A DNA stretch of 64,000 nucleotides. It comes from Echinarachnius parma. Taxonomy: Eukaryota > Echinodermata > Echinoidea > Clypeasteroida > Echinarachniidae. Made by a program: the position numbers and the translations under genes. The stretch covers positions 1 to 64,000 of the forward strand of contig JBAMJV010008509.1 in NCBI GenBank assembly GCA_037951105.1. The letters run 5' to 3'. The notes beneath the pieces are model-generated. The model was not told where the DNA came from, ran no database searches, and saw only the letters and a program-made list of their open reading frames with translations. Position 1 is the stretch's first letter, and every line of letters begins with the position of its first letter. Shown here one piece after another: positions 24,801 to 37,334 of the stretch.

Positions 24801-26285
24801 AGAGCAACTTATTTTGGTGAATTCAAAGAGGACAAGTTCCAAATCAAAACCCAAACCAGGCGCGAGTCTCAAAACACAGATGGAGTCGCAGTTGAAGTCT
24901 TCCCAGTTCCGCTTCCTCAACGAGAAGCTGTACAAGGTGCCGGGTGAGAGAGCCAAGGACATGTTTGCAGACGACAAGGACGCTTTCCTGACATATCACC
25001 AAGGATTCACACAGCAGGTGGAGCGCTGGCCTATCAATCCTGTTGACACCATCATTGATGCTCTGAAGAAAAGGTTTGTTGTGTTTTTTTTTCTTAAAAT
25101 AAAGTAATTTTTTTATCATGTACAACTTCGTCAATAATTTTAGAAGTAAGTTTATTCGTCTAGAGATTATTTCATATTAAGCACAATGATAAAAAACATT
25201 AAATACAAAATTACAAATTTTAAAAACTGTTTCAATAGAAATCTAAAATGTGCCTGATTGTAATCATTGTTGTTCATAATAGTTGTTTTCTAAATATTAC
25301 CTTTTTATGTTTTGTCTTTAAGTGATAATTCATTATTCATGTTTTATGAATTTGTGATTGAAAATATGGGCACAGGTGTATTATGGAATCTGTAGGTCTA
25401 CTTTCTTACTCTTTGCATCTTTAATCTTTATTTCAAACTACTCTTGTATGCTAACTGCTCATTATTAATAACACATTGCTTCAGGTATTGCAGGGCAAGG
25501 CTCCACACTCGCACTGGCCCAGGGCCAGTGAAATTGCACTTCGAGCCAGCAAAAATGTATAAAAGTCATACGATCAGGCAAGCAGATTTTTTAACCCAAC
25601 ATTGACAAATTTAAAAATCTTGTTTTCTTCCATGTCATACTTCTATAATCACATGTTTGATCAGGAAAGAGTGATATTTTGAAAAAGCAAAAAGTTTACT
25701 CATGAATTGGAGAAATATCATTTTCGGGCCAGTAAAATTTTCTTTTGGGCCACCAGAAAAGGGGAAGAAATTATTTCACTGACCCGACCGGGCCACTGAC
25801 AAAAAATGTAAGTGTGGAGGTATTGCGATCATCAATTTAAAGTTACACATTACCCTTTTGCTTACTTTTGATTTTCAGACCAGCAAATCATGTTGTTGGA
25901 GACTTTGGCTGTGGAGATGCGAAAATTGCAAGATCAGTCAAAATGAAGGTGCATTCATTTGATCTCTATGCCATCAACAAGCATGTGACAGTGTGTGACG
26001 TAGCAAAGGTATGTATCATGTATTGTTCAGTGTAAAGTTGATGGTTTTGTACATTCCATGCTATGCTATTCATTAATTGTGAAAGAACATCATTATGTTT
26101 GGGCCTTTAAAACATACATGAACTATTCAATCATTAGTAATTACAATTCATTATTCATATCGTGCTGAACTTGATGTAGACGATAATTATGTTCATCACA
26201 ACAATAACCACAACTGTCTACTTCTCTTCCTCCTCACCCTATCCCTCTCCCTTTTACTTTCCTCAATTTCTCTCTCTACCTCATC

Positions 26286-26316
<31 letters not shown>

Positions 26317-29300
26317 GCCATCATTACTTTGATTATACTTTGTGTAAAAGTTATCGGTTGGGCTGTTCATAAGTACAGTTGAAATGCTGACTTTAATGGA
26401 CTAAATATTGCTAAATATTTGTGATAGTGTACAATCTTGTTAAAAAATACTTGTTTTGCTAGATAGACCTTGAAGTTTCAAATTAGGTATGTACAGTTAA
26501 ATTGCTGACTTAAATTGACTATTGCTTTATATATCAGTTTACCACAACAGTCCATAACATTTTTGTTGTTTGCTATGAAAGGTTCCTCTGGCAGACGAAG
26601 TGCTGGATGTTGCTGTCTTCTCTCTATCTCTGATGGGAACCAACTGGATGGAGTACGTCAAGGAGGCCAACAGAGTCCTCAAGAATGGGTGAGTTGCTTG
26701 TCAAATGTTGGCTTGGAACAGGGACACGGGGGGGGGGGGGTGAAGTTAAATTCTAAGTTGGACTGGGTACCGAGTTGTTTGAGAGGAGGTTTCCCTAAAG
26801 TGTGTATGGTCATTCGTGTAATTGTCATACAGTGTATGTAAGTGTGTTCGTCCTTAAGTCTCATGCCCTTTATTCAATGAGCAATAGAGACCTGTGACTG
26901 GACAAAGAGAAAGGCAGCCTGGTCCTATTCCTAGGACCAGGTCCATGGCTACTAATTGGGTTGGTAGTCCCAGAGATCAAGGGGCTTCTAATTAAGGCGT
27001 AGCCATACATTGAATAGTTGTTTGTTGATTTTATTTACATATTTTGCTTTTAGAGTGGAAGTATATTAACAAAGCCACTCGGAAAGCCATTATTTGCTGT
27101 GTAAAATGTATACCTTAGGCCATAAAAAATAAATTGTTGGATTGGCGTAACCCGCCCGTCCCTAAAATACCGCCGACCCTAGATGTTTTTGCCGATTGCG
27201 ATCAATATCGTTATGTATCGTTGTGTATATCGAAGCGAAAAAATTGCTATCGCCTGAGTATCGCGCTGCATTTGCGATCGATATATTTGCTGCACTAAAA
27301 ACCCGGAAGTGTTGCGATATCGCTTTTTCCCCGCGAGGCGATGAAGGCGCGAATACAGTACATGCAATGTACCGTACGTATACGCGGTACCGAATACCCC
27401 GCGGTACCTATGCAGCGCATGCATGTACAATGTTTATGCCGCCGGCCAGGGCCAGCATGCATATCTGCATATTAAAAAAAAGTTTAAAAAAAAAAAAAAA
27501 ATCCCGACCGACCTACCCTAATTTTTAGTTGCCCGTTACGCCAATCAAACAATTTTTTTTTTTTGGCCTTATTGTTTATTACAACATTATTATCAAGAAT
27601 ATTTAATATTCTTGATGTAAAATTCATTACAATTTTTGCTCTTGAATAATTTGTAATTCCCAGGCTACAAATGGCTTTCCATCACATTCCATGCCCCTGA
27701 ATTTAAGTTCAATTCACAATCTTTGTAAAACACCCCCCTTGGAATATATTTTGTTGTCTTCAGTGTCATTGACTCTCTCGGGTGGCACAATACTGGTAAA
27801 ATATATAATTTAAGGCTGAGTCATGTCGGTAATTGTCGGATCCGGGTCCCGATAAACTTTTACCGGTCGGGAACCGGTATCCCGATAAATTTTTACCGTC
27901 GAAACTCGGACCGGTAAAATCACGCAATCGTGCACGCATCAGCAAAAATGCACTGTTTGGGGCTTATATTGCTCTTTTTATATGCAAATAACATTATAAA
28001 TACTGAGGCTTTTATGGATTTACATATCAATCTTTACGGAAAATAGTTACAGACTATCCAGAATTAACTCAGTTTTGCATGAAAAGTATTTTTTTTCGAA
28101 GTAAATTGGACCTATAAATCGATTGTTTGTTCACCATTGCCCATCGCAACGCGGTTCACAGAAAATTAGCCCGCTAGTCGGGGGGGAAACGATCGCTTGT
28201 GACTGTGAGCCACTGCCCTCAAAAAGTGGCTATAAATTAGCCTTTTCGCAATCAACACCATTTTGGTAGTCTACTTACATGATAACATGGCATTTGAAAG
28301 CTGAACAGAATACAAAATCACCCCCAAAACAATGAAAAAACTGTGCTGAATTATCGATAAATTTCCAAGGAACATTCGTGATCGTGAGGATCGAAGGTTG
28401 ATGAATTGAGCTACAGCATGCAGCAAGTTTTCGAGCCGCTGTTTCATGCATATCGCTCGTATACTTTGCGTGCAAGTTACGGGTCTTTTTTTCTTACGCG
28501 AGATTCATCCGCCGGCCGGTGGAACTATGTTAATTCATCTCAGGCCATACGTTTGCGCACAAAGTATACGAGCGAATAGGAGCGATGTAGTCGTTTTTTA
28601 TCGATATTTTGCGTAATTGTTTTCATTGTTTTGGGGCTAATTTTTGTTTCTGTTCAGCTATCAAACGCCATGAAATCATGTAATCAAATGACCAAAAAAC
28701 GTATTTTGAGCTACTTTTTGAATGCACTGGCTTATCAGCTGGATCATACAAAGATCCATCAGACAACTCCCCTGGAGTATCGGACTAACATTGTGTGCAC
28801 ATCCGCCGACAATATCGTTCAAATGACTAGCAATTTTGCGCTTCCTGTTCAATTTCTGACTGTCAAACGAAGTAAAGAACCAAGAATTTCTCAAAAATAA
28901 CCACTCTGTAAAGGGAGAGATCCACTTTTGCAAGCCAAAATTCAAAAGTTGCGAGGTTATTGTCTTATATGAAAGGAAATGTCATTTAATAGCATGCCTG
29001 AAAAAATTAGGGCTTGAAATCTCTTTTTCGTGGAGTTATAGACCTAAAACTGAATAAACCGAGGGACGTCGGTTAATTAGGTACATACGTATTTTCGGCC
29101 GGTGAGTAAGTTCGAACATAGATTTCACGGAGTGCCAGATCGGTATGCATGACCCCTACGTGACCCGCGCTAGCTACGTGACCCGCGCTAGCTACGTGAC
29201 CCGCGCATAAGTACTAATGTGTGAGCGTTTACCAAGCAAAATACCCAAACATCGCTTAAACTGACTACATGTAATTATATATTCTTTCTTTTTGAGATCT

Positions 29301-30813
29301 TTTTCCGTGACATACGTTAACAAATGTCGGCTTCACAATACCTTTACGAGAATTAGTACTATATTGTTGTAATATTATGCTAAATCAGTTGAACTCCTTT
29401 ATTGACCGATATATAGTTTAAATGGAGGGAAGCATTCGTTTTTCATTCGTAGAATCCAAATTAGAGGGCTGTTCGCTCTGATTTTTTTTTTGCGTGTTAC
29501 ATTGATCCCCATCCGTCAACTGAAAGCTGTTCAGACGTTTTGTAAAAGTGGACCTGTCCCTTTAAAGTAAATGATATCAATTGGCCCGTTTTTATTTGAA
29601 TTCCGCTACATTATTGTGATAATCTTAATTTCTTTTTTAACATTGTATTTATTTTTTATTTTTTTCGGGGCACCGTTTCCGATATAACGAAACCGGGTCC
29701 CGATTGAAATGGTCGGTAACCGGTGTGATCGACCGAACCGACTCAGCCTTAATATAATTTGTTCCCAAATGCCCATAATTGATATGTTTTTGAATGAAAT
29801 ATATAGTATAGACACTCATCCTTCTTGCCAAGCTGAAATTCCATTTCCTTGCGGACATTAAGAAAACCTGTCTAAAGAACTGGGTCAAGTGGATTGTTTG
29901 GCATTCTCTTCAAAGGCGTACCCATGATATGTGCATGCATGACAGAAAGAACTAGATTCACCTCTCCCACATCATTTGTATAATGTTGTATTCCCTGAGC
30001 TGCATGTTTCTTCATCTTTAAAGATATAAAGAAATGTTGATATCATTGTTGATTATTTTTCCCCCTGTTAAACAGAGGTCTGCTGAAGGTGGCGGAAGTT
30101 GCGAGTAGATTTACCTCAGCCACAGCGTTCCTGTCCACCATGAAGAACATGGGCTTCCAGCTCAAACAAAAGGTGAGAGCTCACACTTTTCTAGTGCGTA
30201 GCCATAACTTGTTGGAATGCTCCCTAGGGAGTGGGGTGAAGAGATTGTACTTACGCCTTAATCACAGGCATGCCAAACATTCAGGAGGTCTCTGGGTTCG
30301 ATTCCGGGCGAAGCCTAATTTTCTTCGCTTATTTTTCCTTCTAACAAATTTATGTGTACACACGGTTAGGATAAACCTACAAAAGACAATAGGAGTGCAC
30401 TAAAGTGGTGTACATAATATGCAATGAGACATTGGCTAATTTGGCTGTCAACACTTGTTCTTTCTGTAGTGTCAACACGATGCTGTATTTTGAATATTAA
30501 GATTGTTTATTTCCGATCCTGAAATGTGTTTGTTAAATTGCTGTTTTTACTTTGATATGTGATGTCATGGGACTTAATGAAACATATTTTTTCAAAACAT
30601 GAAAGCCTGTAGCTCTCTAGTGATGTTAAATTTCCTATGTTTTAAGTAGTGTATATTATGTATTTTATTCAAATACAATATTTTTCATTCTCTCTGCAGG
30701 ATGTGTCCAACAAGATGTTCTATCTCTTTGACTTCAAGAAGAAACATAGAGTAACCACGTTGCCTTCAGCGAAAGCAGTCATCTTGAAGCCATGCCTGTA
30801 CAAGAAGAGATAG
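21880..30813 (+). CDS. RRP8: RRP8 ribosomal RNA-processing protein 8 (nucleolar methyltransferase), six exons
   Basis: The product is a 514-residue SAM-dependent methyltransferase. The family methylates N1 of an adenine in large-subunit rRNA in the nucleolus, and vertebrate nucleomethylin also acts in rDNA silencing. Coding exons are 21880-21990, 24088-25073, 25879-26008, 26582-26688, 30076-30172 and 30700-30813; all GT-AG joins keep phase. Exon 2 is Lys-rich (KRKKK, RKRKKGK) and has an Asp run, then the conserved block [20 protein letters not shown] and AFLTYHQGF. The catalytic fold follows: motif [53 protein letters not shown], and the end [10 protein letters not shown]. This is the RRP8 order; human RRP8 is 456 residues. 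The start is chosen because exon 1 ([11 protein letters not shown]) joins exon 2 in frame. An in-frame ATG at 21769 is an alternative. Confidence 0.93.
22405..22433. repeat. Poly-G run
   Basis: An uninterrupted run of more than 25 G on the plus strand, in the first RRP8 intron. It could form a G-quadruplex and is prone to length error. Confidence 0.9.
22590..22745. repeat. Short tandem words ACTTGCTTAGGGTATC
   Basis: The phrase CTTGCTTAGGG followed by TATCAAAAA or TTTACAAAA occurs about five times, and related GTTTAGGGTCTC words lie to the left. It is non-coding intronic repeat sequence leading into the hairpin at 22742. Confidence 0.65.
22742..22917. repeat. Long inverted repeat (hairpin), ~80-bp arms
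   Basis: The left arm starts ATGCTTTCATTTCAAACTG and ends AGTCCCATGTGAT. The right arm is its near-perfect reverse complement, ATCACATGGGACTAAGC to AAATGAAAGCAT. Only about 20 bases separate them. It may be a foldback element or recent inverted duplication in the first RRP8 intron. Confidence 0.85.
23085..23185. repeat. GATCGG-rich repetitive stretch
   Basis: CCGATCCGAT, GATCGGAAATCGG and GATCGGATCGGGATCGG words occur in both orientations after a long T/A run. It looks like the end of a GATCGG-type MITE whose partner end I could not define. Confidence 0.4.
25492..25818. mobile_element. MITE of the CAGGGCTCCACACT type, 8-bp duplication
   Basis: The left end reads AGGGCAAGGCTCCACACT and the right end AAGTGTGGA, with inverted GGCCCAGGGCCAGTG/GGGCCACTGAC inside. 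GGTATTGC flanks both sides as an 8-bp target duplication, pointing to hAT-like insertion. A relative starts at 62930. It lies in the second RRP8 intron. Confidence 0.7.
26284..26318. repeat. (ATC)n microsatellite
   Basis: About ten CAT/ATC triplets in tandem in an RRP8 intron, preceded by a CT-rich tract. Confidence 0.85.
27118..27568. mobile_element. MITE with GGCC(A/T)-rich ends and TTGATTGGCGTAAC inverted repeats
   Basis: The left end is GGCCATAAAAAATAAATTG, then TTGGATTGGCGTAACCCG. The right end mirrors it, with CGTTACGCCAATCAAACAA and a T-rich GGCC. TTA lies on both sides. The interior is strikingly GC- and CpG-rich, with several GATATCG/CGATATC words. It lies in the long RRP8 intron. 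Confidence 0.75.
27814..29748. mobile_element. 1.9-kb non-autonomous DNA transposon, GGCTGAGTC ends, TTAA flanks
   Basis: The terminal inverted repeats are GGCTGAGTCATGTCGGTAA and the matching CCGAACCGACTCAGCC, between TTAA tetranucleotides. Inside, segments near 28265-28460 and 28555-28690 form imperfect inverted arms (TATACTTTGCG/CGCACAAAGTATA; TCATGTAATC with its complement). An 18-bp word with GCTAGCTACGTGACCCGC is triplicated at 29155-29206. An 89-residue frame at 28631-28900 (+) shows no family motif. It fills much of the intron before RRP8 exon 5. Confidence 0.72.
30240..30410 (+). mobile_element. SINE fragment (tRNA-derived), RRP8 intron
   Basis: GGTCTCTGGGTTCGATTCCG is a polymerase III B box. 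It is followed by GAAGCCTAATTTTCTTCG, the tail shared with the SINE copies at 54524 and 60085. The 5' part is diverged or missing. Confidence 0.6.
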
Positions 30814-31677
30814 CAGGCAAAACACTTCTAGCACCAGTGAACTAAACATGTAGTAGATCTCTTTGAATTGGACAATATATGATTGATTATTTTATTCAAT
30901 AATTTGAAATATTGCAGGTAATTATTGATAACAACTGTCCTTTGTTTTGACTACCAGGTATGCTTGTGAAGAAAGAAAAAGTTTGATAAACTCTGTTATT
31001 CTTATCCGGGAGCACACATAGGCCTTCTACAGCATGTCTCAGAATTAATTACAACAGGACCTTCTGCAACGATAACTTTAAAGATAGTAGGTTGATCAAT
31101 CAGAATGATATTTCAGGGTATGAACCTATAACTTATTACCTACATCTTGGAGAAAATCCTATTCGATTTGCTTCAGTGGTCATGGAGAATGAGGATCTTT
31201 TGTCAATCATGTCATGTGTCCATTTTCATTCATAACGTGTTCACGTGCATTGAATTCTGAGGATTCTTGATCTCAATTTGTGTCTCATTTGGCGTCTTAT
31301 CCCTAATTTCATTGACGTTATCTTTACTACAATAAAATGTTTTGTTTGATTTAGTAGCACTCAATAACTTCATATTGTAGGGTAAGAGTGAGAACTTGTA
31401 CAAGTCAGTCAGAGCCTCCTGCACGATGCAACATTTTTCAGATAATAATTAAGTCTAATGTCTAACATTCCACAAATATAAAAGAGAGTTACTTTCAAAC
31501 ATTAAAATGATTATCTGTGAAGTACAAAGAGTAACGTAGCGCCCTTCTCTTTCTCAACCCGACAATTTATTTCACACAAAGCGATGCATATTATATATTG
31601 CTAATGCCAGATAATCTTATTGTATCTAATCATAATGTAAAGGAATGAACATCCCAACACACTATCTACATTTTTAA

Positions 31678-31887
31678 AGGGATAGTACAGTTTTGTAAGT
31701 TATCACAAAATGTGAATGTGATATTTGGTTAAACAGTTTTAAAACGTCAAATTTCCTTAAATTATTGAATAAAAGTTGCTCCCCAATATTATGTAACACT
31801 GTTAACAAATTTTACACTTAGTTTTCATTACCTCACAACAAAAATTATTTCTTGAGGCGTTCTCTCAACCAAAACTGAACTATCCCT
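31678..31887. mobile_element. MITE, AGGGATAGTACAGTTTTG family, TTAA flanks
   Basis: Inverted ends AGGGATAGTACAGTTTTG and CAAAACTGAACTATCCCT lie between TTAA. It sits in the 3' flank or 3' UTR region of RRP8. Related longer elements are at 32833-33376 and 61345-61722. Confidence 0.83.
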
Positions 31888-32832
31888 TTAATGGAGGAGG
31901 AAAAGGTGTCTGCCAGACTTGTGATAACAAGTCAAATAATTGTACGAAAACATCATACTTGAAATTTCAAATGAACACACTTTCACAAACTATTTGACTA
32001 GAAGAATATTTTTATTGCAAAATACATATCAGACAAGTAATGAGACATTCATTGTTTTGAATTCCTGATTACAATTGGTAATATCACAGAGAAGTACATT
32101 GTGTACATTCTGAGAGGAATTCAACACTTAAATGTAATCTTGACTTCTGGTCCCATATTTATAATCAAACCGCACTAGCTTAGTTTCATTCAGGTGCATT
32201 TTAGAAAAGATAGAGGTAAATAAGCAAAAAGAGATCATTTACATTCATGGTCATCTAGGGTTATAAGTATTAAAAGCATAGTGTTCTTGACATTTTACAA
32301 AATGCCCAGTCCTGCAATATATTTTTGGCCCAGCACCAATTATTTTACTTACAAGCTAACAACGTTGCAGATTTATGAGTGCTGTGTGTGTATAAAGATG
32401 CACTCTTGCTTTAATGTGAATTAAATGGGACTGTAAAATGTATGTCATTTCACAGGTACAGAATTTACAGTGAAGGTGTGTAATTAATTAAATGCAATCT
32501 TATTTAAACGTTGAATTTGAACTTTTTATAATTCAAAATATATTTTGCAGCTACCGTCTTGAAAGTACATAATGGCCTAGTCTCCTTCCGTTTCCTATCC
32601 GACTAAAATGTGGCGAAACGGTCAGTATCTAGTAAATTTGTATTAAGTTCCATGACGTTTGTTTCACGCGTAACAAAGCCAAATTATAAGTATCCTACTA
32701 GTCTATTCCGAACTTGGTCAGCTTCATTTGTAATTCCTGCTCGTACCTTCCGGATCTCAAACAGATGGGAAATGGACGGAGATACGCTATAGTGGGACCA
32801 GGCCATAACTATTCGTTGGAAACATTCATTAA

Positions 32833-33376
32833 AGGGAAAGTTGAGTTTTGGTAGACTACTTAATTGGTTTGTGAGGTAATGAAAAACTGAGTGTAAAATT
32901 TGAAAGAGCATAATATTTAAACAATAAAATCATCTTTGTTTGATCAAAATCGGTTCAGAAACGGCTGAAATATCCATAAATATAACAATTTGTAATAAAC
33001 CCGGGGCCCCGGGTTTATTAGAGAATTTTGAACCAGCCGTTAAAAATTCAAAAAAATGCTTCCTCTTTTCAAAAAAAGTTACAAATAGGTATTTAAATAG
33101 TTGTTGGTTATTTCTCTATCTAATCACTATTTCAACAAAGCATCACATGCACAATATTTTATTCAAAATGGTTGAAACCGATGAGTGTTTAGAGAGTGCC
33201 CTCTTACGTTTTAACGGCTCTTTTTTAATGATAACATGATCTTTACTACGTCATTTGTAATTTTGTGTTCCTTTCTAGTTATAACTATTAGTTTGTAATG
33301 TAATGATGCAGGTTTTGGTTACTAAAATTCAGTTTCACTAAAACTGTACTCTCCTTACCAGAACTCAACTATCCCT
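32833..33376. mobile_element. MITE, AGGGAAAGTTGAGTTTTGG family, TTAA flanks
   Basis: The left end AGGGAAAGTTGAGTTTTGGT and right end CAGAACTCAACTATCCCT are inverted, with TTAA on both sides. The interior includes CGGGGCCCCGGG and a block shared with 61345-61722. Tail-to-tail spacer between RRP8 and the FCHSD2-like gene. Confidence 0.82.
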
Positions 33377-33842
33377 TTAAGTATACATACACAGTTAATT
33401 GGCACATGTTCTAAATGGTATCATGAATGATAAGGTATATATGTCGCATCGATGTGTATAAATATGCATATCTACATTTTCTGTCGTATAATAAATACCT
33501 CGAAAGGCAAAGAGAAATACTGTACCAACAACAAAATATGAAAGACTAATAACATACTACATGTACATACAATGCATACAATGCTTTTTGTTGAAAAATA
33601 AATGCATATGATATAAAATATATACATATCTATTGACTAAATCACTGCATGTCGTTGTATTTGTATGTGTATGTCCACATTAACGCATAATGCAATGATG
33701 GTCTAATAATGCCTTGGATAAAAGTAAACTGATTGAAGACGATTTGGTTTTGGTGTAACATGCATTCTTTCCAGACCCAAGCCCTTCATTTATTCAAATT
33801 ACAATTATTTTGCTAAATATATTACTCATTGTGGATATAGTA

Positions 33843-34159
33843 TCGGAAATAATATCGCTAGTGATATTCGTTTGTCTCGCAATGTATGGTCAACAAGGAA
33901 TCTAAAAGATCATGACGTTTTGTGCGCCGCTGCAACACTTCGTCAGGTGATACAAAAATACTGTAAGCAAGTGAATATGTACCTTGCGGTAGCGCAACGC
34001 GCTATCCCGCGTGAGCGAGTACGCTCCTAATTGGTCAATAACGGACAAGGCCTATTGGCCGACGCACACGGGTGCTCAACCAATCAACGGGCCGCTGGCT
34101 CGGCTCGCCTGTTGGGCAGAAACAATGGAAACGGATATCGCTAGCGATATTATTTCCGA
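33843..34159. mobile_element. MITE, TCGGAAATAATATCGCTAG family, TA flanks, full copy
   Basis: The ends are inverted copies of TCGGAAATAATATCGCTAGY followed by GATAT, with TA on both sides. The interior has TCAACAAGG, CGTGCGCCGCTGCAACACTT-like words and TTGGTCAATAACGGACAAGG. A copy lacking one end lies at 51227-51455 between the two HINE-like elements. Confidence 0.83.
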
Positions 34160-34784
34160 TACAATTATTTTCTTTAGATATTTTCATGTATTGGTTTAGC
34201 ATTCAAAATGAGTTGGTTATTTAGCACTGGTATTTCGTTCGTGATTATTATTTAAGGGATACCAGGAAGCTACAAGCCAAGAGCCTAAACAAATTAGTAA
34301 TGGTAACAAATTTGTGTGGAAATTTTACTCAAATAAGCTTTTTGTTTCTGGTTATGCATTATTATACTCGGATCATTAACCATTATGCAAAAGAATATTT
34401 TACAATTAAAACATATTACAATAATATCACTATTTTTCTTTGGCATTTGATATCAAACGGACAAATCAAAACCTGCAAACTCCAAATAGTTATCCAGATA
34501 TTTGATATTGATACAACTAAAATCACACTTTAAAAATATGATTAATTTTATGAAACACCAAATAAACACCACCACCATATCTATAATGTTGATCCTTCAT
34601 ATTTCTACCCTGTTTATCATTGCAAAGCATAAACATAATTGAAATTAAACTAATCTCGAGGTATAAAAGGGGTATATACAAGTAATACAAAAAAATGATA
34701 TGAATAAAGGCTTCAAAATAAACACAAATGATACTAACCTATAGAAAAATAATTTTACAAGAAGCACTACTTTTTTATGGCGGG

Positions 34785-35055
34785 CTTTTGATATGACTGA
34801 ATATAGCACCGTACTGCACCAATAAGCCAACAATCTTGGAAATTTCCACCTTTTGCAAGCTGAAATTCTACAGTTTTGAGATAATTGTCACATGAAAGAA
34901 AATATTTAAGAGCTAGTCTGGATATGACTGAATATGTAGCACCGTCCTGCACCAGTAATCCACCACTTTGGGATATTTCCACTTTTTGCAAACCAAAATT
35001 ATTCTACAGTGGCGAGATAATTGTTGCATGAAAGAAAATATTTAAGAGCTTATAA
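34785..35055. repeat. Two ~130-bp tandem units
   Basis: Both copies carry ATATGACTGAATAT, AGCACCGTMCTGCACCA, TTCCACYTTTTGCAA, TCTACAG and GAAAGAAAATATTTAAGAGC in order. A related block occurs inside the transposon at 28916-29000, so this is a dispersed repeat family duplicated locally. Confidence 0.75.
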
Positions 35056-35287
35056 CCTGTGCCACGATTAGGAGTTGAAAATACCATTTCTTGGAATTAT
35101 ATTGGCAGATCTTGAAGTAATAGAAGGTGTGGGATGTTTTTAGTGAACTTGAAGATGCCTGCATCATTACTAATGATTTGTAATAGTGCATAAATAGTTA
35201 TAATTTAGGAAAATTTTTAAATTGGCAACGCTTTTTCACATTTTCAAATCAGATTGTGGTGTTAAATTGGCAACTTCATGGCGAACC

Positions 35288-35704
35288 CAGAGATGCCAAC
35301 CTTCACACACCAAAAAAAGTATTCTGAGAGGTAAAAAAAAGTATTTTGAACCCCAAAAAAGTATTTTCAGAGCTGCCAACCTTTAGAGACAAAAAGACAT
35401 ATTTTTTCGCGAAGCCAATTTGCGCAGCAAAAATACCCTTTACGCGCGCGTTAATATAAAAGTTGGTTTGGTCGATCACACCAGCGTTTGTATGAGTTTT
35501 TTTGTAAATGAGTAAATTTTGTTGCCGTTTTCCGATCGTTTCTATAGGGAGTACAAAAAAAAAACAAAAACAAAAAAAAAACAAAAAAAATTCTTTTTTT
35601 TCTTCTTTTTTCAAGAAAACGTATTTTATTAGGGGAAAACGTACTGCCGTATTTTGCGTGAAAAAAGTAACAAATACGGCAAAAACGGAAGGTTGGCATC
35701 TCTG
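35288..35704. mobile_element. MITE, CAGAGATGCCAACCTT ends
   Basis: Inverted ends CAGAGATGCCAACCTTC and GAAGGTTGGCATCTCTG are flanked by CGAACC on both sides, giving a target duplication of at least 6 bp. The interior has A- and T-rich runs near 35550-35620 and no real gene. Confidence 0.82.
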
Positions 35705-36900
35705 CGAACCACTTGGTATTTTTCTTACGTTTTTAATAACTAGATATTTTCCACCTATTTTGATGTTATTCAAAGGGGGAAAACAAAGGAGTTGCCAATT
35801 TGATCAGGGAAATAATGATAGATTTTGCCTTGAAATAGCTCTCATCCTTTAGTGGGTTAAGACAGAGTATAATACACATTGATAGCAAAGTCTATCTAGA
35901 CTGAAGAGCACACTGCAAATGTACACGTATACATAGTTTCCTATACCGGTAATATATATGTTATACTATAGTCACATGCAGTTTTCAGGAAACAAGTAGC
36001 TAACATCTTGATAGATGAAAGTAACCACCGAACAGGGCATTCACAATGTTCAAATTCCAATTCATCTTGACCCCCTGCCTACGGGAACCGAGTGGGCTAT
36101 GTACAAAGTGTATAGGAGTTTCAGAATCTCGTAGGGAACGGGTTAAGTTTTATAAGTAGTGTCTACCTGAACGATAAATGACAAATCACTATTAAAATAC
36201 AAGTAAAATTATATCAATTCCATAGAACAGTTATTCATATTTTTCACATGATGTACTAGCATTACTTTTTTTCAAAATGTATATAGGCACCATGAAAATG
36301 ATTAAGATGATGTAAGCTGTATAGTAAATGATTCAATAGAACCTATAAATGTTGAGATGACAACTTACTTTCAAGATGAATATATAAACATGAAACATTC
36401 AAAGCTACCGTATATATTACAAATCTACATGTATACAAAACAATCAATATATAGTACACATAGTATTTGTCTGTTACTATCATATCTTAGATTGGTCTTC
36501 CTTCATGAAAAAAATATATATACAAAATAGAAATTCGAAAATAATTAAATTTGATAAAATCTTATTTACACTCAGAAGAGCTTTCGTTACTAGAAAATAT
36601 TTCAATATACATATTGTAACAATAGCTCCGAAATCATTCGCTTTAGTAGTAAAGTAAAAATACTTACTGCAGATTGTTTACACAAGCATTTAAATACACG
36701 ACATAATAAATTGATCGAAGTTGCTATCTCGTTTATAAGGGCACATTCATTTATAATCAGATTTGAAGTGTGATTTGCAAGACATAATTTTATTTGCATT
36801 TTTTGTTCAAATCGCAAAAAAAAAATAGTATAATTATTAAAGCTTGCATGATATTTCATATTAGTTGTAACATTACATGCATCACAGAAGCATCTTTTAA

Positions 36901-37334
36901 AGTGATCCATTAACTTTGTAAATCTCAACTAAAATCACTTGGAGCTTTCACACTTCTCTTGTAACTGTACCTTGTTGTTTGGCTTATGTTAACAAAAAGA
37001 CGTAATAAGTTTTGATTTTCAAATGTCTCCCAATTTATGAAGACATTTCAGACTGAATTGAAAAGCGTTTTGGAATGCTTTTTTATTGTAGTATCTGAGT
37101 ATAAGTATCTAAATTTGGATACTCAATCCTCCATAGTATCCGAGTTTGGATGCTTCACTCTAACGATGGGGGATAAAGTCTGACAACAATTTTCTATTTT
37201 TCACTTGGTAAACATTGTTTTTTTCTCTCTATGAAAATGTCACATATCATTGACAAGAATTTTACAATGATATGGGGATATTACCGAAGTCTCAAATGTA
37301 ACTTTTGGAAAAAATATAAAGTTAATGGATCACT
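36901..37334. mobile_element. MITE, AGTGATCCATTAACTTT ends, TTAA flanks
   Basis: The left end AGTGATCCATTAACTTTGTA is inverted at the right as AAAGTTAATGGATCACT. TTAA lies on both sides. The interior is AT-rich and carries GTATCTGAGTATAAG/GTATCCGAGTTTGG repeats. Confidence 0.85.

Noticed and set aside
30089-30403. 104-residue frame extending past RRP8 exon 5
   Set aside because: Only 30076-30172 matches RRP8. The rest is intron and SINE sequence after a good GTGAG donor.
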